Shown here in pieces: positions 36,648 through 45,823 of a DNA stretch of 64,000 nt; position 1 is the first letter of the stretch; every line of letters starts with the position of its first letter. The stretch lies in contig CAKQMB010000012.1 in the NCBI GenBank assembly GCA_934254825.1, forward strand, positions 1 to 64,000. The letters run 5' to 3'. Both the position numbers and the translations under genes were made by a program. The notes under the pieces are model-generated. The model did not search any database, was not told the DNA's origin, and was given only the letters and a program-made list of their open reading frames with translations. The stretch comes from an uncultured Clostridia bacterium (GTDB taxonomy: Bacteria; Bacillota; Clostridia; Christensenellales; Borkfalkiaceae).

Positions 36648-38050
36648 AAGACTTTATCGTAATAAACGAAAAGGATAACGTGGGCGTAAGGCTCACCGCG
36701 ACGGATAAAATTCCCGCAGGGCATAAATTTGCCTTAAAGGATATTTCCGCCGGCGAATATATAATAAAATACGGCGAGATAATCGGCAGGGCGACCGAGG
36801 ACATAAAGCAAGGCGAATGGGTGCATACGCATAACGTGAAGTCGCATCTGGACGAAAGCGTTGAGTATGAATACAACCCGGATTATCCCGAAACGAAGAT
36901 AAAAACGGGCGCGACTTTCAAGGGCTTCAAACGTAAAAACGGACGCGCGGGGATAAGAAACGAGATATACATTATCCCCACCGTGGGGTGCGTAAACGAC
37001 GTGTGTCGTCGGCTCGAAAAACTTGCGCAACCCTACGTTAAAGGTGTTATAGACGGACTTTTCGCGCTTAATCATCAGTTCGGATGCTCCCAACTCGGCG
37101 AGGATAACGAGAACATAAAAAAGCTTTTGTGCGGCGTTGCGCTTAACCCGAACGCAAGTTTCGTGTTGTTTGTCGGCTTAGGTTGCGAGAACAACGGGCT
37201 TGACGGAATAAAGGAGTATCTGAAACCGTTCGGCAGAGATAATATTGCCTATTTCAACTGTCAGGACGTTGACGACGAGATAGAATACGGACTTGAAATA
37301 CTCAAAGATTTTTGCGACAAGGCGAGCAAGTTAAAGCGGGAAGATATCCCGATAAGCGAGCTTTGCATAGGGCTTAAATGCGGCGGAAGCGACGGCTTTT
37401 CGGGAATTACGGCTAATCCGCTCGTGGGTAAAATTACGGACAGAATAATAGAAGAAGGCGGTTCGGCGATACTTACCGAAGTACCCGAGATGTTTGGCGC
37501 GGAACAACTTTTGATGAATAAATGCGAAAGCCGCGAAGTGTACGAAAAGTACCGCGAAATGATAGTGAATTTCAAAAAGTTTTATACGGATAACGGCTTT
37601 CCCGTGTACGAGAACCCCAGCCCGGGCAATAAAAAAGGCGGCATAACCACTTTGGAAGAAAAGTCCCTCGGTTGCGTTGAAAAAGCGGGTTCGACGAAAA
37701 TAGTTGACGTGCTTTCTTACGGCGAACAGGTCAAAAAACAAGGCGTTTCAACGTTGAACGCGCCTGGGAACGACCTTATAGCGGCAACGGCTCTCGCCGC
37801 GAGCGGATGTCAGATAGTGCTTTTCACGACGGGCAGAGGCACTCCGTTTTCGACTTTCGTGCCGACTTTCAAAATCTCTACCAACGATTTTTTAGCGGAG
37901 AAAAAGCATAACTGGATTGACTTCAATGCGTACCAAATGGACGAAAAAGCCCTCTATAAGTCGATTATCGCCACAATTAACGGCGAAACAAAATGTAAAA
38001 GCGAAGATATAAGAGAAATCGCGTTTTATAAAACGGGCGTAACTCTTTAA
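36644..38050 (+). CDS. uxaA: Altronate dehydratase
   Basis: A 468-residue enzyme that removes water from D-altronate to give 2-keto-3-deoxy-D-gluconate. The N-terminal SAF domain covers about residues 1-90. The catalytic part contains GFKRKNGRAGIRNEIYIIPTVGC, FALNHQFGCSQ, GLGCENN, GLKCGGSDGFSG and FTTGRGTP, all typical and probably binding the metal. It is slightly short for the family (about 490). The C-terminal ALYKSIIATIN is encoded across a copy of the dispersed motif and looks less conserved. It is translationally coupled to uxaB. Confidence 0.93.
   Translation: MKDFIVINEKDNVGVRLTATDKIPAGHKFALKDISAGEYIIKYGEIIGRATEDIKQGEWVHTHNVKSHLDESVEYEYNPDYPETKIKTGATFKGFKRKNGRAGIRNEIYIIPTVGCVNDVCRRLEKLAQPYVKGVIDGLFALNHQFGCSQLGEDNENIKKLLCGVALNPNASFVLFVGLGCENNGLDGIKEYLKPFGRDNIAYFNCQDVDDEIEYGLEILKDFCDKASKLKREDIPISELCIGLKCGGSDGFSGITANPLVGKITDRIIEEGGSAILTEVPEMFGAEQLLMNKCESREVYEKYREMIVNFKKFYTDNGFPVYENPSPGNKKGGITTLEEKSLGCVEKAGSTKIVDVLSYGEQVKKQGVSTLNAPGNDLIAATALAASGCQIVLFTTGRGTPFSTFVPTFKISTNDFLAEKKHNWIDFNAYQMDEKALYKSIIATINGETKCKSEDIREIAFYKTGVTL
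37956..37966 (-). repeat. Dispersed motif AATCGACTTAT, exact copy inside uxaA
   Basis: Minus-strand exact copy with the longer match GGCGATAATCGACTTATAG, near the 3' end of uxaA. Confidence 0.55.
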
Positions 38051-38084
38051 GCCGTTCGTTTTATTCTCGGCTGGCATGCGCGGA

Positions 38085-38942
38085 TCAGAATTTTCTTATC
38101 TCGCTCGGAGTTTTGTTGAACGTCCTTTTGAAAAGATGATAGAAATGCGAGATATTGTTAAATCCGATCGTTTCGCAAATCGACTCGATCGACAAATCGG
38201 TCGTTTGGAGCAAGTGAAGAGCGTAATCCATTTTTTTGCGGTTGAAATAATCGGTCATTGTCGTTCCGAGATTTTTCTTGAAAATTCTGCGCATATAATC
38301 GGCGTTGTAGGCGAATTCTTTGGTTAAATCGGACAAAGGCGCGTTGAAATTTTCGCTCGCGTTCAGCTTCGAAAGAAGAGAAATGAGCCATTCGGGCGAG
38401 TCGTCCTTTGTTTTTTGAAGATAGTTTTCGAACAAAAAATCGATTATCGAAGTGAGGAGCGATTTTGCCGCCATGATATGCCCGAGATTGTCGGGCGGAA
38501 GGAACATATATGGTACGAATTTGTTGAGCGTTGCGATCTGTTCGAACGACAGGGTAAAAATCCGTTGAAATTTCTCGGATAAAATGTCTTCGTAAAGCCC
38601 GTCGTAAAAAAACGAGCAGGCTTCTTTGAAGTAATCGATATCCATTAAAATGTCGATATGGTGGAAATTGTTTTTTCCGTCGTAAGTGAAGCCGTGAACG
38701 TCTTTCGGGATAAGAAGTCCCGCCGCGCCCACTTCTATGGGGAAGCTTTTCCTGTTGTAAACATGAACGCCTTTACCTTCGGTGACGTAAAAGAATTCGA
38801 TATAGGTGTGCCGATGCGGAAAACTTATTTCGTTGAAAGTCTTTCGCGTATACATTCTGTATTTTTTTGTGTTGTCGCGCGTTCCCCAGTCGGAATAGTC
38901 CAATGTGGACACTTTCCGCATTCTATCGTTGAATTCGTTCAT
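38085..38942 (-). CDS. AraC-family transcriptional regulator
   Basis: A 285-residue regulator with cupin sensor (SFPHRHTYIEFFYVTEGKG) and C-terminal HTHs (LSDLTKEFAYNADYMRRIF and IESICETIGFNNISHFYHLF). The frame is open to 39215, but AAGGAG lies five bases before the ATG at 38942 and a promoter lies just upstream, fixing the start. Unlike the other three AraC genes here it has a normal leader of about 20 bases with a ribosome site. It is divergent from the long operon at 39197, its probable target. Confidence 0.88.
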   Translation of the reverse strand: MNEFNDRMRKVSTLDYSDWGTRDNTKKYRMYTRKTFNEISFPHRHTYIEFFYVTEGKGVHVYNRKSFPIEVGAAGLLIPKDVHGFTYDGKNNFHHIDILMDIDYFKEACSFFYDGLYEDILSEKFQRIFTLSFEQIATLNKFVPYMFLPPDNLGHIMAAKSLLTSIIDFLFENYLQKTKDDSPEWLISLLSKLNASENFNAPLSDLTKEFAYNADYMRRIFKKNLGTTMTDYFNRKKMDYALHLLQTTDLSIESICETIGFNNISHFYHLFKRTFNKTPSEIRKF

Positions 38943-38969
38943 AAAACACTCCTTGAATTGTATGTAACG

Positions 38970-38999
38970 ATTATACGACCCGAAGACGGATGAAGTCAA
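38970..38999 (-). promoter_or_regulatory. Sigma-A promoter of the fourth AraC gene
   Basis: TTGACT (38994-38999), 18-base spacer, TATAAT (38970-38975), 27 bases before the ATG. Confidence 0.75.
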
Positions 39000-39041
39000 G
39001 CAAAAAGTCGGTTTAGCACAAAAAATAGTATGTTTGCGATA

Positions 39042-39070
39042 TTGCGGACGAATATGAAATAAATTATAAT
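39042..39070 (+). promoter_or_regulatory. Sigma-A promoter of the long glycan operon
   Basis: TTGCGG (39042-39047), 17-base spacer, perfect TATAAT (39065-39070). Transcription should start near 39077, giving a leader of about 120 bases. Confidence 0.7.
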
Positions 39071-39079
39071 GAATGCAAG

Positions 39080-39138
39080 TTCCGGCGCAAGTCCGGAAAA
39101 AACGAGGGGTACCCCTCCTTTCGTCTTCTGACGAAAGG
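39080..39138 (+). promoter_or_regulatory. Structured 5' leader with three consecutive hairpins
   Basis: TTCCGG (39080-39085) with CCGGAA (39093-39098); the 14-base palindrome GAGGGGTACCCCTC (39104-39117); and CCTTTCGTC (39117-39125) with GACGAAAGG (39130-39138) around TTCT. They lie in the expected leader of the 39197 gene. I do not recognise a known riboswitch class. There is no T run, so it may be a stabilising or processing element. Confidence 0.55.
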
Positions 39139-39196
39139 AATCGGTTATAAGCAAACGATAAAGGGAAAATCCGAAAATCATCAGGAGGATAAATAG

Positions 39197-42100
39197 ATGA
39201 AAAGAAAAGTAACACTTACGGCATTGTTTGCCTGCGTTTTCGCGCTGTGTTTAACGGCATTTGCCGTAACGTCCGCGCCGCAGGTCAGAGCGGACGGCGA
39301 AACGTATACGCTTACTATGTTAAATCCGCTTGCAAACGGCTACGATATGGCGGGTTCCGCCGAAACGTGGACGAGATATAACGCGCCCGTTAAAAACGAA
39401 GACGGCGGCGTTACCATGCGCCGCGAAGAGGGGGCTTCGGGACCCGTAAATTATGCCGCGGGCGTCGGTAAGTATACCGTCGAAACGGGGAAAACCTACA
39501 CGGTCAAATTCAGCGTGAAAAGCACAAACGTACATTTTGCTTTCGCAATCGAAACGCCCGAATGGAAAACGCTTGTCGGCGCATGGGCGAATACCGGAGA
39601 ATACGTCGATTACGAACTCGATTACGCCCCCTCGAAGAGCGGGAGCGGAAGCGTTATTTTTCAGCTCGACGGTGGTAACGGAGATATTTCCGTTAAAGAT
39701 TTAAGACTTTATGAAAAAACGCAGAAGACCGTGACCGCGGGCGAAGCGATAGGCGATCTTCCCGCGTTTACGGCTGTCGACGGATACGATATCGGTTGGA
39801 AAATCGACAAAACGACGGTTACCGCGGAAACCGTGTACAATTACGGAGCGGATAAAACCGCGGAGCTTGTTTACACAAAGCTCAATAAGCTTACGTTTGA
39901 GGAAAAAGTAAGATCGTCTCTTACGGGGTCTCTCGAAGGGTGGTGGAGCCAGTCGACGGGGAGCGCGGGAATAACGATCGAAAACGGCGTTGCGACAATC
40001 GATTTCTCCGCGGCGGGCGGAACGGCTTATTGCAACCTGACCACCGTTCAGGGAAAAAGTTACGCGATAAGCGTCGATTACAGAATGGACGACGGAACGA
40101 AAACCATAGGACTTTACAACACCTATTCGAGGTGGAACCCGATCAACAGAAACATTACCGTAACGAACGAATGGCAGACTTACGCTTCGACGTTCGTCGC
40201 TACGAGCAATAACGACAGAGTGACCGTTCAGGACGGTTCGAGTTCCGCAACTATACAGTTCAGAAACATTATCATAACCGATATCAGCGAAAAATATTTC
40301 GCCGGTAACGAAACGGCGATCGGCGAACTTCCCGAAATTCCCGAAAAAGAGGGTTATATCGGATATTGGGCGATAGACGGCGAAAAGATAACGGAAGAAA
40401 CCGTTTACGATTTCGGCGCGGACAAAACGGCTACGATTGTTTATAAAAAAGTCAATACCGTAACGCTCGTTTCGGACAGTTACGATTACGATATGGCTTC
40501 TTCCGCGGAGTCGTGGAAACATTATAATATACCCGAAATTAACGAAGAAGGCGGCGCGACCCTTACGCGCGGCGCGGACGTTGCGTCGGGAACGGCGGTA
40601 AACTATCTCGCGGGCGTAGGCAAGTACTCCGTCTCGGCGGGAAAAACGTATGTTTTGTCGTTCGGTATGAAGTGCGACAAGATTCATATGAATATCGCGC
40701 TCGACTCGCCCGCCTGGACAATACTCAACAGCGGTTGGATCGAGAACGCGGATTATGTAAATTACAAGTTTGTTTACAACTGCAATAAGGACGGACAGGC
40801 GACGATCATTTTCCAGATCGACGCGGGCAGCGGTAATATTTTCCTTAAAAATCTCAGATTTTACGAGGTGATAATGGATAAAACGCTCACCGAGGACGAA
40901 GCGATAAGCGGCGTACCCGCGATCGGGAAAACGGCAAAGCACGGATACAGATGGGCGTGGATGGCAGGCGAAACCGAAATAAAGAACGGCGATATGCTTA
41001 CCGAAACCGCCGTGGCGAAAGCGACCGAGATCGCTCTCGATCCCGCGCACGTTATTTCGGAAGTTTCCGCCCTTGCGGCGACTTGCGATAAAGCGGGTTA
41101 CAAAAAACATTACGTTTGCGATACCTGCGGCAAATATTTCCTTGACGCGGAAGGCTATGAGGAAATCGCGGATATCGACGCGTGGAAATCGGGCGACGGA
41201 AACGTTGCGGCAACGGGTCACGATCTTTCGTTAAGCAAAGGAGTTGCGGCAACCTGTACCGTCGACGGATATCTCGACAGTTACGTTTGCGGAACCTGCG
41301 GAAAGATTTTTGCCGACGAAAACGCAAAATATCCGATCGCGGACATAGAAGCATGGAAGATCGGCGAAGGCAGAATCGCCGCCGAAGGTCACAGAGCCGC
41401 ATTTGTCGAAGGCGAAGCCGCAACCTGCACTTCGGACGGATTTAAAGAATATTATCAGTGTACGGTCTGCAACGCCTGCTTCGAGGACGAAGCCGCTACC
41501 GTGGCGATAACCGATATCGCAAACTGGAAAGCGAACGGCGGAAAACTCGCCGCAAAAGGACATACTCCCGAGGAAAACTGGACGAGCGACGGCGAAAAAC
41601 ATTGGCATATCTGCTCGGTCTGCAAGGAAGCGATAACGGAAAGCGAAGCCGCTCACACTTTCGACGACGGAGTAATTACAAAACGCGCAACCTGTAAGGA
41701 AGAGGGCGTTAAAACGTTCACCTGCGACGTTTGCGAAAAAACGAAAACCGAAAACATAGCAAAAACGGATCATACTTTCGACGACGGCGTAATTACAAAA
41801 CGCGCAACCTGTAAGGAAGAAGGCGTTAAAACATATACCTGTTCCGTCTGCAACGAAACGAAAACCGAAACCGTTGCGAAAGCGGCTCATACCGAAACGA
41901 CAGAATGGGTTAAAGACGAAAACAATCACTGGCACGTTTGCTCGGTATGCAACGAGAAGCTTTCCGAAGCGGCGCACGGCGACGCGAATAACGACGGAAA
42001 ATGCGACGTTTGCGGAGCGGAAATCAAAGGCGAAAATCCAGGCGAAAGCGGCTCGGATAAACCCGGTCAGTCGGACGAGTCCGGCAAAGAGTCGGGCGGC

Positions 42101-42217
42101 TCGGGCGAAAGCGGAAACGGCGGATGTTTCTCGGGCGTAAGCGGAGCTATGGCGGGAACGTTCGCGCTGTTGATGGCGGCGGCGATCGTTATCTGTAAAT
42201 TCGGTCGCAAAGAATAA
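39197..42217 (+). CDS. Surface protein with CxxC repeats and a C-terminal membrane anchor
   Basis: A 1006-residue secreted protein with AGGAGG before the ATG. The signal peptide (1 to about 32) ends VRADG. Two related beta-sandwich modules of about 140 residues (near 35-180 and 430-560; both have the GVGKY(T/S)V and YDMA(G/S)SAE(T/S)W motifs) flank a third module (near 240-370). From about 620 to 950 come tandem units containing pairs of CxxC, such as YVCDTCGK, YQCTVCNAC and HWHICSVC. Two of these units are nearly identical (HTFDDGVITKRATCKEEGVK). The end is a Gly/Ser/Glu linker, GGCFSG, one membrane helix and KFGRKE. It is probably a wall-spanning glycan-binding protein; the CxxC units may bind metal or form disulfides. 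Confidence 0.8.
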   Translation: MKRKVTLTALFACVFALCLTAFAVTSAPQVRADGETYTLTMLNPLANGYDMAGSAETWTRYNAPVKNEDGGVTMRREEGASGPVNYAAGVGKYTVETGKTYTVKFSVKSTNVHFAFAIETPEWKTLVGAWANTGEYVDYELDYAPSKSGSGSVIFQLDGGNGDISVKDLRLYEKTQKTVTAGEAIGDLPAFTAVDGYDIGWKIDKTTVTAETVYNYGADKTAELVYTKLNKLTFEEKVRSSLTGSLEGWWSQSTGSAGITIENGVATIDFSAAGGTAYCNLTTVQGKSYAISVDYRMDDGTKTIGLYNTYSRWNPINRNITVTNEWQTYASTFVATSNNDRVTVQDGSSSATIQFRNIIITDISEKYFAGNETAIGELPEIPEKEGYIGYWAIDGEKITEETVYDFGADKTATIVYKKVNTVTLVSDSYDYDMASSAESWKHYNIPEINEEGGATLTRGADVASGTAVNYLAGVGKYSVSAGKTYVLSFGMKCDKIHMNIALDSPAWTILNSGWIENADYVNYKFVYNCNKDGQATIIFQIDAGSGNIFLKNLRFYEVIMDKTLTEDEAISGVPAIGKTAKHGYRWAWMAGETEIKNGDMLTETAVAKATEIALDPAHVISEVSALAATCDKAGYKKHYVCDTCGKYFLDAEGYEEIADIDAWKSGDGNVAATGHDLSLSKGVAATCTVDGYLDSYVCGTCGKIFADENAKYPIADIEAWKIGEGRIAAEGHRAAFVEGEAATCTSDGFKEYYQCTVCNACFEDEAATVAITDIANWKANGGKLAAKGHTPEENWTSDGEKHWHICSVCKEAITESEAAHTFDDGVITKRATCKEEGVKTFTCDVCEKTKTENIAKTDHTFDDGVITKRATCKEEGVKTYTCSVCNETKTETVAKAAHTETTEWVKDENNHWHVCSVCNEKLSEAAHGDANNDGKCDVCGAEIKGENPGESGSDKPGQSDESGKESGGSGESGNGGCFSGVSGAMAGTFALLMAAAIVICKFGRKE

Positions 42218-42329
42218 AATATCGTAAAAATAAAACAACCGGGCGGAAAGCTCGGGCAAAGCAAGAACCGACGCTTCCGATTTTTCGTCAATTCGTTAAA
42301 TCGGGAGCGATTTTGGGCAAAAGGATAAT

Positions 42330-43271
42330 ATGGCAAAGGAAAAAGAAAACGGAATTCTGCGTTTTAGCAACAAAACGATAAGGATAGGCTTTATGGTCAG
42401 CGCGCTTGCGCTTCCGACCCTGGGTTTTTTATTGTTTTTCGTTTATGTAAACGCGGATTCGATACTTATGGCGTTTCAGCGCCCCGATTATTCGACGGGA
42501 AAATTGAGAGAACTTTTTTCGCTCGATAATTTTCAGAGGATATTCAACACGAGCGGCGGAGACTATAAAGAACTTATAGAAGCGCTCAGAAACACTCTGA
42601 TATTCTTTTTCGCGGATCTGCTCATAGTTTTTCCGCTTTCTATCGTGATGAGTTATTTCTTTTTCAAGAAGATCGCGGGCTATAAAATTTTCAGATTCGT
42701 GTACTATCTTCCGACGATAATTTCATCGTCGGTTCTCGTCGTGCTGTTCAAATACGCGATAGGTCCCGGCGGCGTTGTGCATGCGTGGAAAACAAGCCAC
42801 GGAATGCCGTATTCTTATCTTTTGTCCGATTCGCCGCAGGCGATGCTCACCATTTTGTTTTACACGGTGATGTTCAGCTTCGGCGGAAACATAATAGTCA
42901 TAGGCGGTTCGATGAACGGAACGAATGCCGAGGTTCTCGAAGCGGGCAGGATCGACGGTTGCGGATGGACGCGCGAACTCGTTTCGCTTATCATTCCGAT
43001 GATGTGGCCGACGATTTCCACAATGCTCATTTTAAGATGCGCGGCGGTGCTTTCGGCAAGCGGACCGATTCTCGCGTTTACGAAAGGCGCGAACGGAACG
43101 ATGACCCTTTCCTATCTTCTTTACGCGCTCGTTTCGGGCGAGGGAAAAGGCAAGGATCTCTATTACGCTTCGGCGGTGGGAATTATGATGACGCTTGTCG
43201 TTTTCCCGCTCGCGATGGTGATAAAGCATTTTGTTTACAGCGATAAAAGAGATAAAGAGGACATGTTATGA
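42330..43271 (+). CDS. Sugar ABC transporter permease, MalF-like
   Basis: A 313-residue membrane protein with six predicted helices, paralogous to the 4260 protein (shared FFVYVNADSILMAFQ-type segment). Its ATPase-docking loop reads EAGRIDGCGWTRELVSLIIP, with Gly in place of the second Ala of EAA. AAAGGA lies before the ATG. Its stop overlaps the next start (ATGA), giving coupled synthesis with its partner. Confidence 0.92.
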   Translation: MAKEKENGILRFSNKTIRIGFMVSALALPTLGFLLFFVYVNADSILMAFQRPDYSTGKLRELFSLDNFQRIFNTSGGDYKELIEALRNTLIFFFADLLIVFPLSIVMSYFFFKKIAGYKIFRFVYYLPTIISSSVLVVLFKYAIGPGGVVHAWKTSHGMPYSYLLSDSPQAMLTILFYTVMFSFGGNIIVIGGSMNGTNAEVLEAGRIDGCGWTRELVSLIIPMMWPTISTMLILRCAAVLSASGPILAFTKGANGTMTLSYLLYALVSGEGKGKDLYYASAVGIMMTLVVFPLAMVIKHFVYSDKRDKEDML

Positions 43272-44164
43272 TCAGACTTAAAAAATTACGGGGAAACGAT
43301 AAATCGACGGCGCAGAAAGTCGGTTCGGCTATCGCTTTCGTCATATTCGTTTTATACGCCGCGTTCATTCTGTTCTTCTTTGTGTTTGCTTTTCTTATCG
43401 CGATAAAACAGGATCAGAACGCGTATATCGACGATAAAATAGCGGGAAAATTGTTTTGCTGGCCCGAAAACCCCACGCTTAAAAACTTTTTCGGCGCGTT
43501 TGAAAGCTGGAACGGAATAGTCGAGGACGCAACTTATTTCGATATGCTTTTCAACTCGGTCTGGATCTCGATTTTAAGTCCGCTCGTCGCGGCGTTCGTC
43601 ACGGCGACGGTTACTTACATTCTCGTGTTTTACAGCTCGAAACTGACGAGAGGCATATATAAACTCGGGGTTTTCATCTCGATACTTCCTATTTACGGCT
43701 CCGCGGGCGCGATGTACAAATTGCTTACCGATATTCGCATAATCGATTCGCCGTTGATGTTTTTAACGCACGTCACGCTGTTCGGGGCAAACTTCTTCTA
43801 TTATTACGCTTTTTACAAGGCGATATCGTGGCAGTACGCCGAGGCGGCGTTTATCGACGGCGCGGGGCATTGGCAGGTATATCTGAAAATAATGCTCCCC
43901 ATGCTCATTCCGAGCGCGACCGCTCTTTACGTTATGGGCGTTATAGGAATGTGGAACGATTATTCCACGATACTTCTTTACTATCCGAGTTTCCCGACGC
44001 TTTCTTACGGCGCGTATGCGTTCAGCGTCAAGTCTCAGTACAGAGGCAACACGCCCGCATATTTCGCGGGAATACTCATTTCGATTATCCCCATACTCGT
44101 CTTGTTCGGGTGCTTCCAGAACACGGTTATGGAGAAAGTTCACATAGGCGGACTTAAAGGCTGA
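43268..44164 (+). CDS. Sugar ABC transporter permease, MalG-like
   Basis: A 298-residue membrane protein with six predicted helices and the EAA loop EAAFIDGAGHWQVYLKIMLP near 195-215. It pairs with the preceding permease and precedes its binding protein, the reverse of the order in the first locus (1308-16573). Confidence 0.92.
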   Translation: MIRLKKLRGNDKSTAQKVGSAIAFVIFVLYAAFILFFFVFAFLIAIKQDQNAYIDDKIAGKLFCWPENPTLKNFFGAFESWNGIVEDATYFDMLFNSVWISILSPLVAAFVTATVTYILVFYSSKLTRGIYKLGVFISILPIYGSAGAMYKLLTDIRIIDSPLMFLTHVTLFGANFFYYYAFYKAISWQYAEAAFIDGAGHWQVYLKIMLPMLIPSATALYVMGVIGMWNDYSTILLYYPSFPTLSYGAYAFSVKSQYRGNTPAYFAGILISIIPILVLFGCFQNTVMEKVHIGGLKG

Positions 44165-44203
44165 GTTAAGCTTAAATATATAAACAAAAAAAGGAGAAAA
44201 AAT

Positions 44204-45802
44204 ATGAAAAATTCGATCAAAAAACTTTTTGCCGGCATTCTTGCGACGGCTTCGATCGCGTCGCTTTGCTTTGTTACGGCTTGCGGCGGCAACGGCGATA
44301 GCGGGAACGGCGGAAACGGCGGCAAAACGCTCAAAATAGAAGCCGTCGAACTCGGTTACGGAGTTGAGTGGCTCAAAGCCATAGGCAAAGAATGGGAAAA
44401 ATCCACGGGAAACAAAGTGGATATAAAAACCAGTATCGGAACGGCGGGTAACGACGCGATAGAGAAGAAAATCGAGCAGAAAGCCGACGTGGATATCTTT
44501 ATTTACAGAACGGGCGAATACGCGACGAGAGTTTACGAGGGCGAAGTTACCGTAGGCGGGCAGAAATACCCCAACGTTTTCCTCGATATCACGGACGTGT
44601 GCAATAAAGCTTTGGACGGCGAGGGCGGAGCTACGATAGACTCCAAGCTCAATGCCGATTTCAAGAACGTTTATAAAGTTGACGGCAAATACTACGGTCT
44701 TCCCTGGATAGAGGGCGCGATGGGTATTCTGAGAAACGTCGATATGTGGAACAAATTCGGCTTCACCGAAGACGACGTGCCTCTGACGACCGATCAGCTT
44801 TTCGAAGTCTGCGACGAAATAAACGCCAAAGCGGCTGTTTCTCAGAGCCTTTCTCAGGTTAAACCGTTCATTTATTCTTCGGACGACGAATATTATTCCA
44901 GCTTTATGGGCGTATGGTTTATGCAGTACGAAACCGAAGAGAACATAAAGAATTATTTCGCGGGTAAAGCTCCCGACGGCAATTATTCGCAAAACCTTTT
45001 CTCCTATCAGGGACATAAGGAAATGCTTTCGGTCGTAGAAAAGCTCGTTAAAAAATCCAACGGTTATCAGCACCCGCAGTCGGACGGTCTCAACTTCACG
45101 GATATGCAGGGTTACTTCCTTAAAGGACAGTCGGTATTCTGCGTGAACGGCGCATGGCTCGAAATCGAAATGGGAATGAGCTCCAACGCGAAAGTGGATT
45201 ATATCAAAACTCCCGTCATAAGCGCGCTCGCAAACAGACTTTCGTTCGCGTCCGCAGCCGATAAAGACGATAAGCTCGCGGAACTCGTGAAATACGTCGA
45301 CGCGAACGCAAGCGGCTACGAAGGCAAACCCGAATGGGCAACCGAAAGCGACGTGGACGCCGTCCGCGCGGCAAGAAGTCGCAACTATACCGCTCAGGGC
45401 GCAAGCCACGCTCTCGTCGGAGCTTCTTACTCGAAAAACACCGATCTTATAAAGAGTTTCATAGAGTATATGTATTCGGATAAGGGTATGGATTGCTATT
45501 ATAAGGCGACGAACGGAGCTACGCTTCCGCTCGATCTCAGCGCAAACGGCAGTTACAGCGAGATCACCGTTTCCGATTTCCAGAAAGAAGTGAACAAAAT
45601 CAAGAAGAGCGACGTCGTTATCTTCGCTTCCACCGATAAAATGTTTTCTATCGGCGGCGTGAACTTCAAGCTTTTCAACGGAGTTTCGGGATATGTGAAT
45701 TCGCTTTACAAAGGCGATCTTACGGCTAACGATATTCTTAACAAAAACAGAGACTATATGACTCAGAATTGGAGCCGTATATCCAACGCTTTGGGAATTT
45801 AA
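44204..45802 (+). CDS. Extracellular solute-binding lipoprotein (CUT1)
   Basis: A 532-residue lipoprotein (lipobox VTAC, Cys near 27) with AAAGGAG before the ATG. The two-lobe family 1 pattern is clear: VEWLKAIGKEWEKSTGNKV at the N-terminus, DGKYYGLPWIEGAMGILRN near 165-185 and QSVFCVNGAWLEIEMG near 305-320. It feeds the two permeases just upstream. It is full length, in contrast to the truncated paralogue at 24546. The sugar is unknown. Confidence 0.92.
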   Translation: MKNSIKKLFAGILATASIASLCFVTACGGNGDSGNGGNGGKTLKIEAVELGYGVEWLKAIGKEWEKSTGNKVDIKTSIGTAGNDAIEKKIEQKADVDIFIYRTGEYATRVYEGEVTVGGQKYPNVFLDITDVCNKALDGEGGATIDSKLNADFKNVYKVDGKYYGLPWIEGAMGILRNVDMWNKFGFTEDDVPLTTDQLFEVCDEINAKAAVSQSLSQVKPFIYSSDDEYYSSFMGVWFMQYETEENIKNYFAGKAPDGNYSQNLFSYQGHKEMLSVVEKLVKKSNGYQHPQSDGLNFTDMQGYFLKGQSVFCVNGAWLEIEMGMSSNAKVDYIKTPVISALANRLSFASAADKDDKLAELVKYVDANASGYEGKPEWATESDVDAVRAARSRNYTAQGASHALVGASYSKNTDLIKSFIEYMYSDKGMDCYYKATNGATLPLDLSANGSYSEITVSDFQKEVNKIKKSDVVIFASTDKMFSIGGVNFKLFNGVSGYVNSLYKGDLTANDILNKNRDYMTQNWSRISNALGI

Positions 45803-45823
45803 AAACATAAAGGGAGAAAATCA

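Noticed and set aside
43763..45808. A 681-codon open frame on the minus strand
   Set aside because: It lies antisense to the permease and solute-binding genes, has no promoter or ribosome site and encodes a Phe/Arg/Val-rich non-protein-like sequence. Codon bias of the real genes removes stops from this frame.
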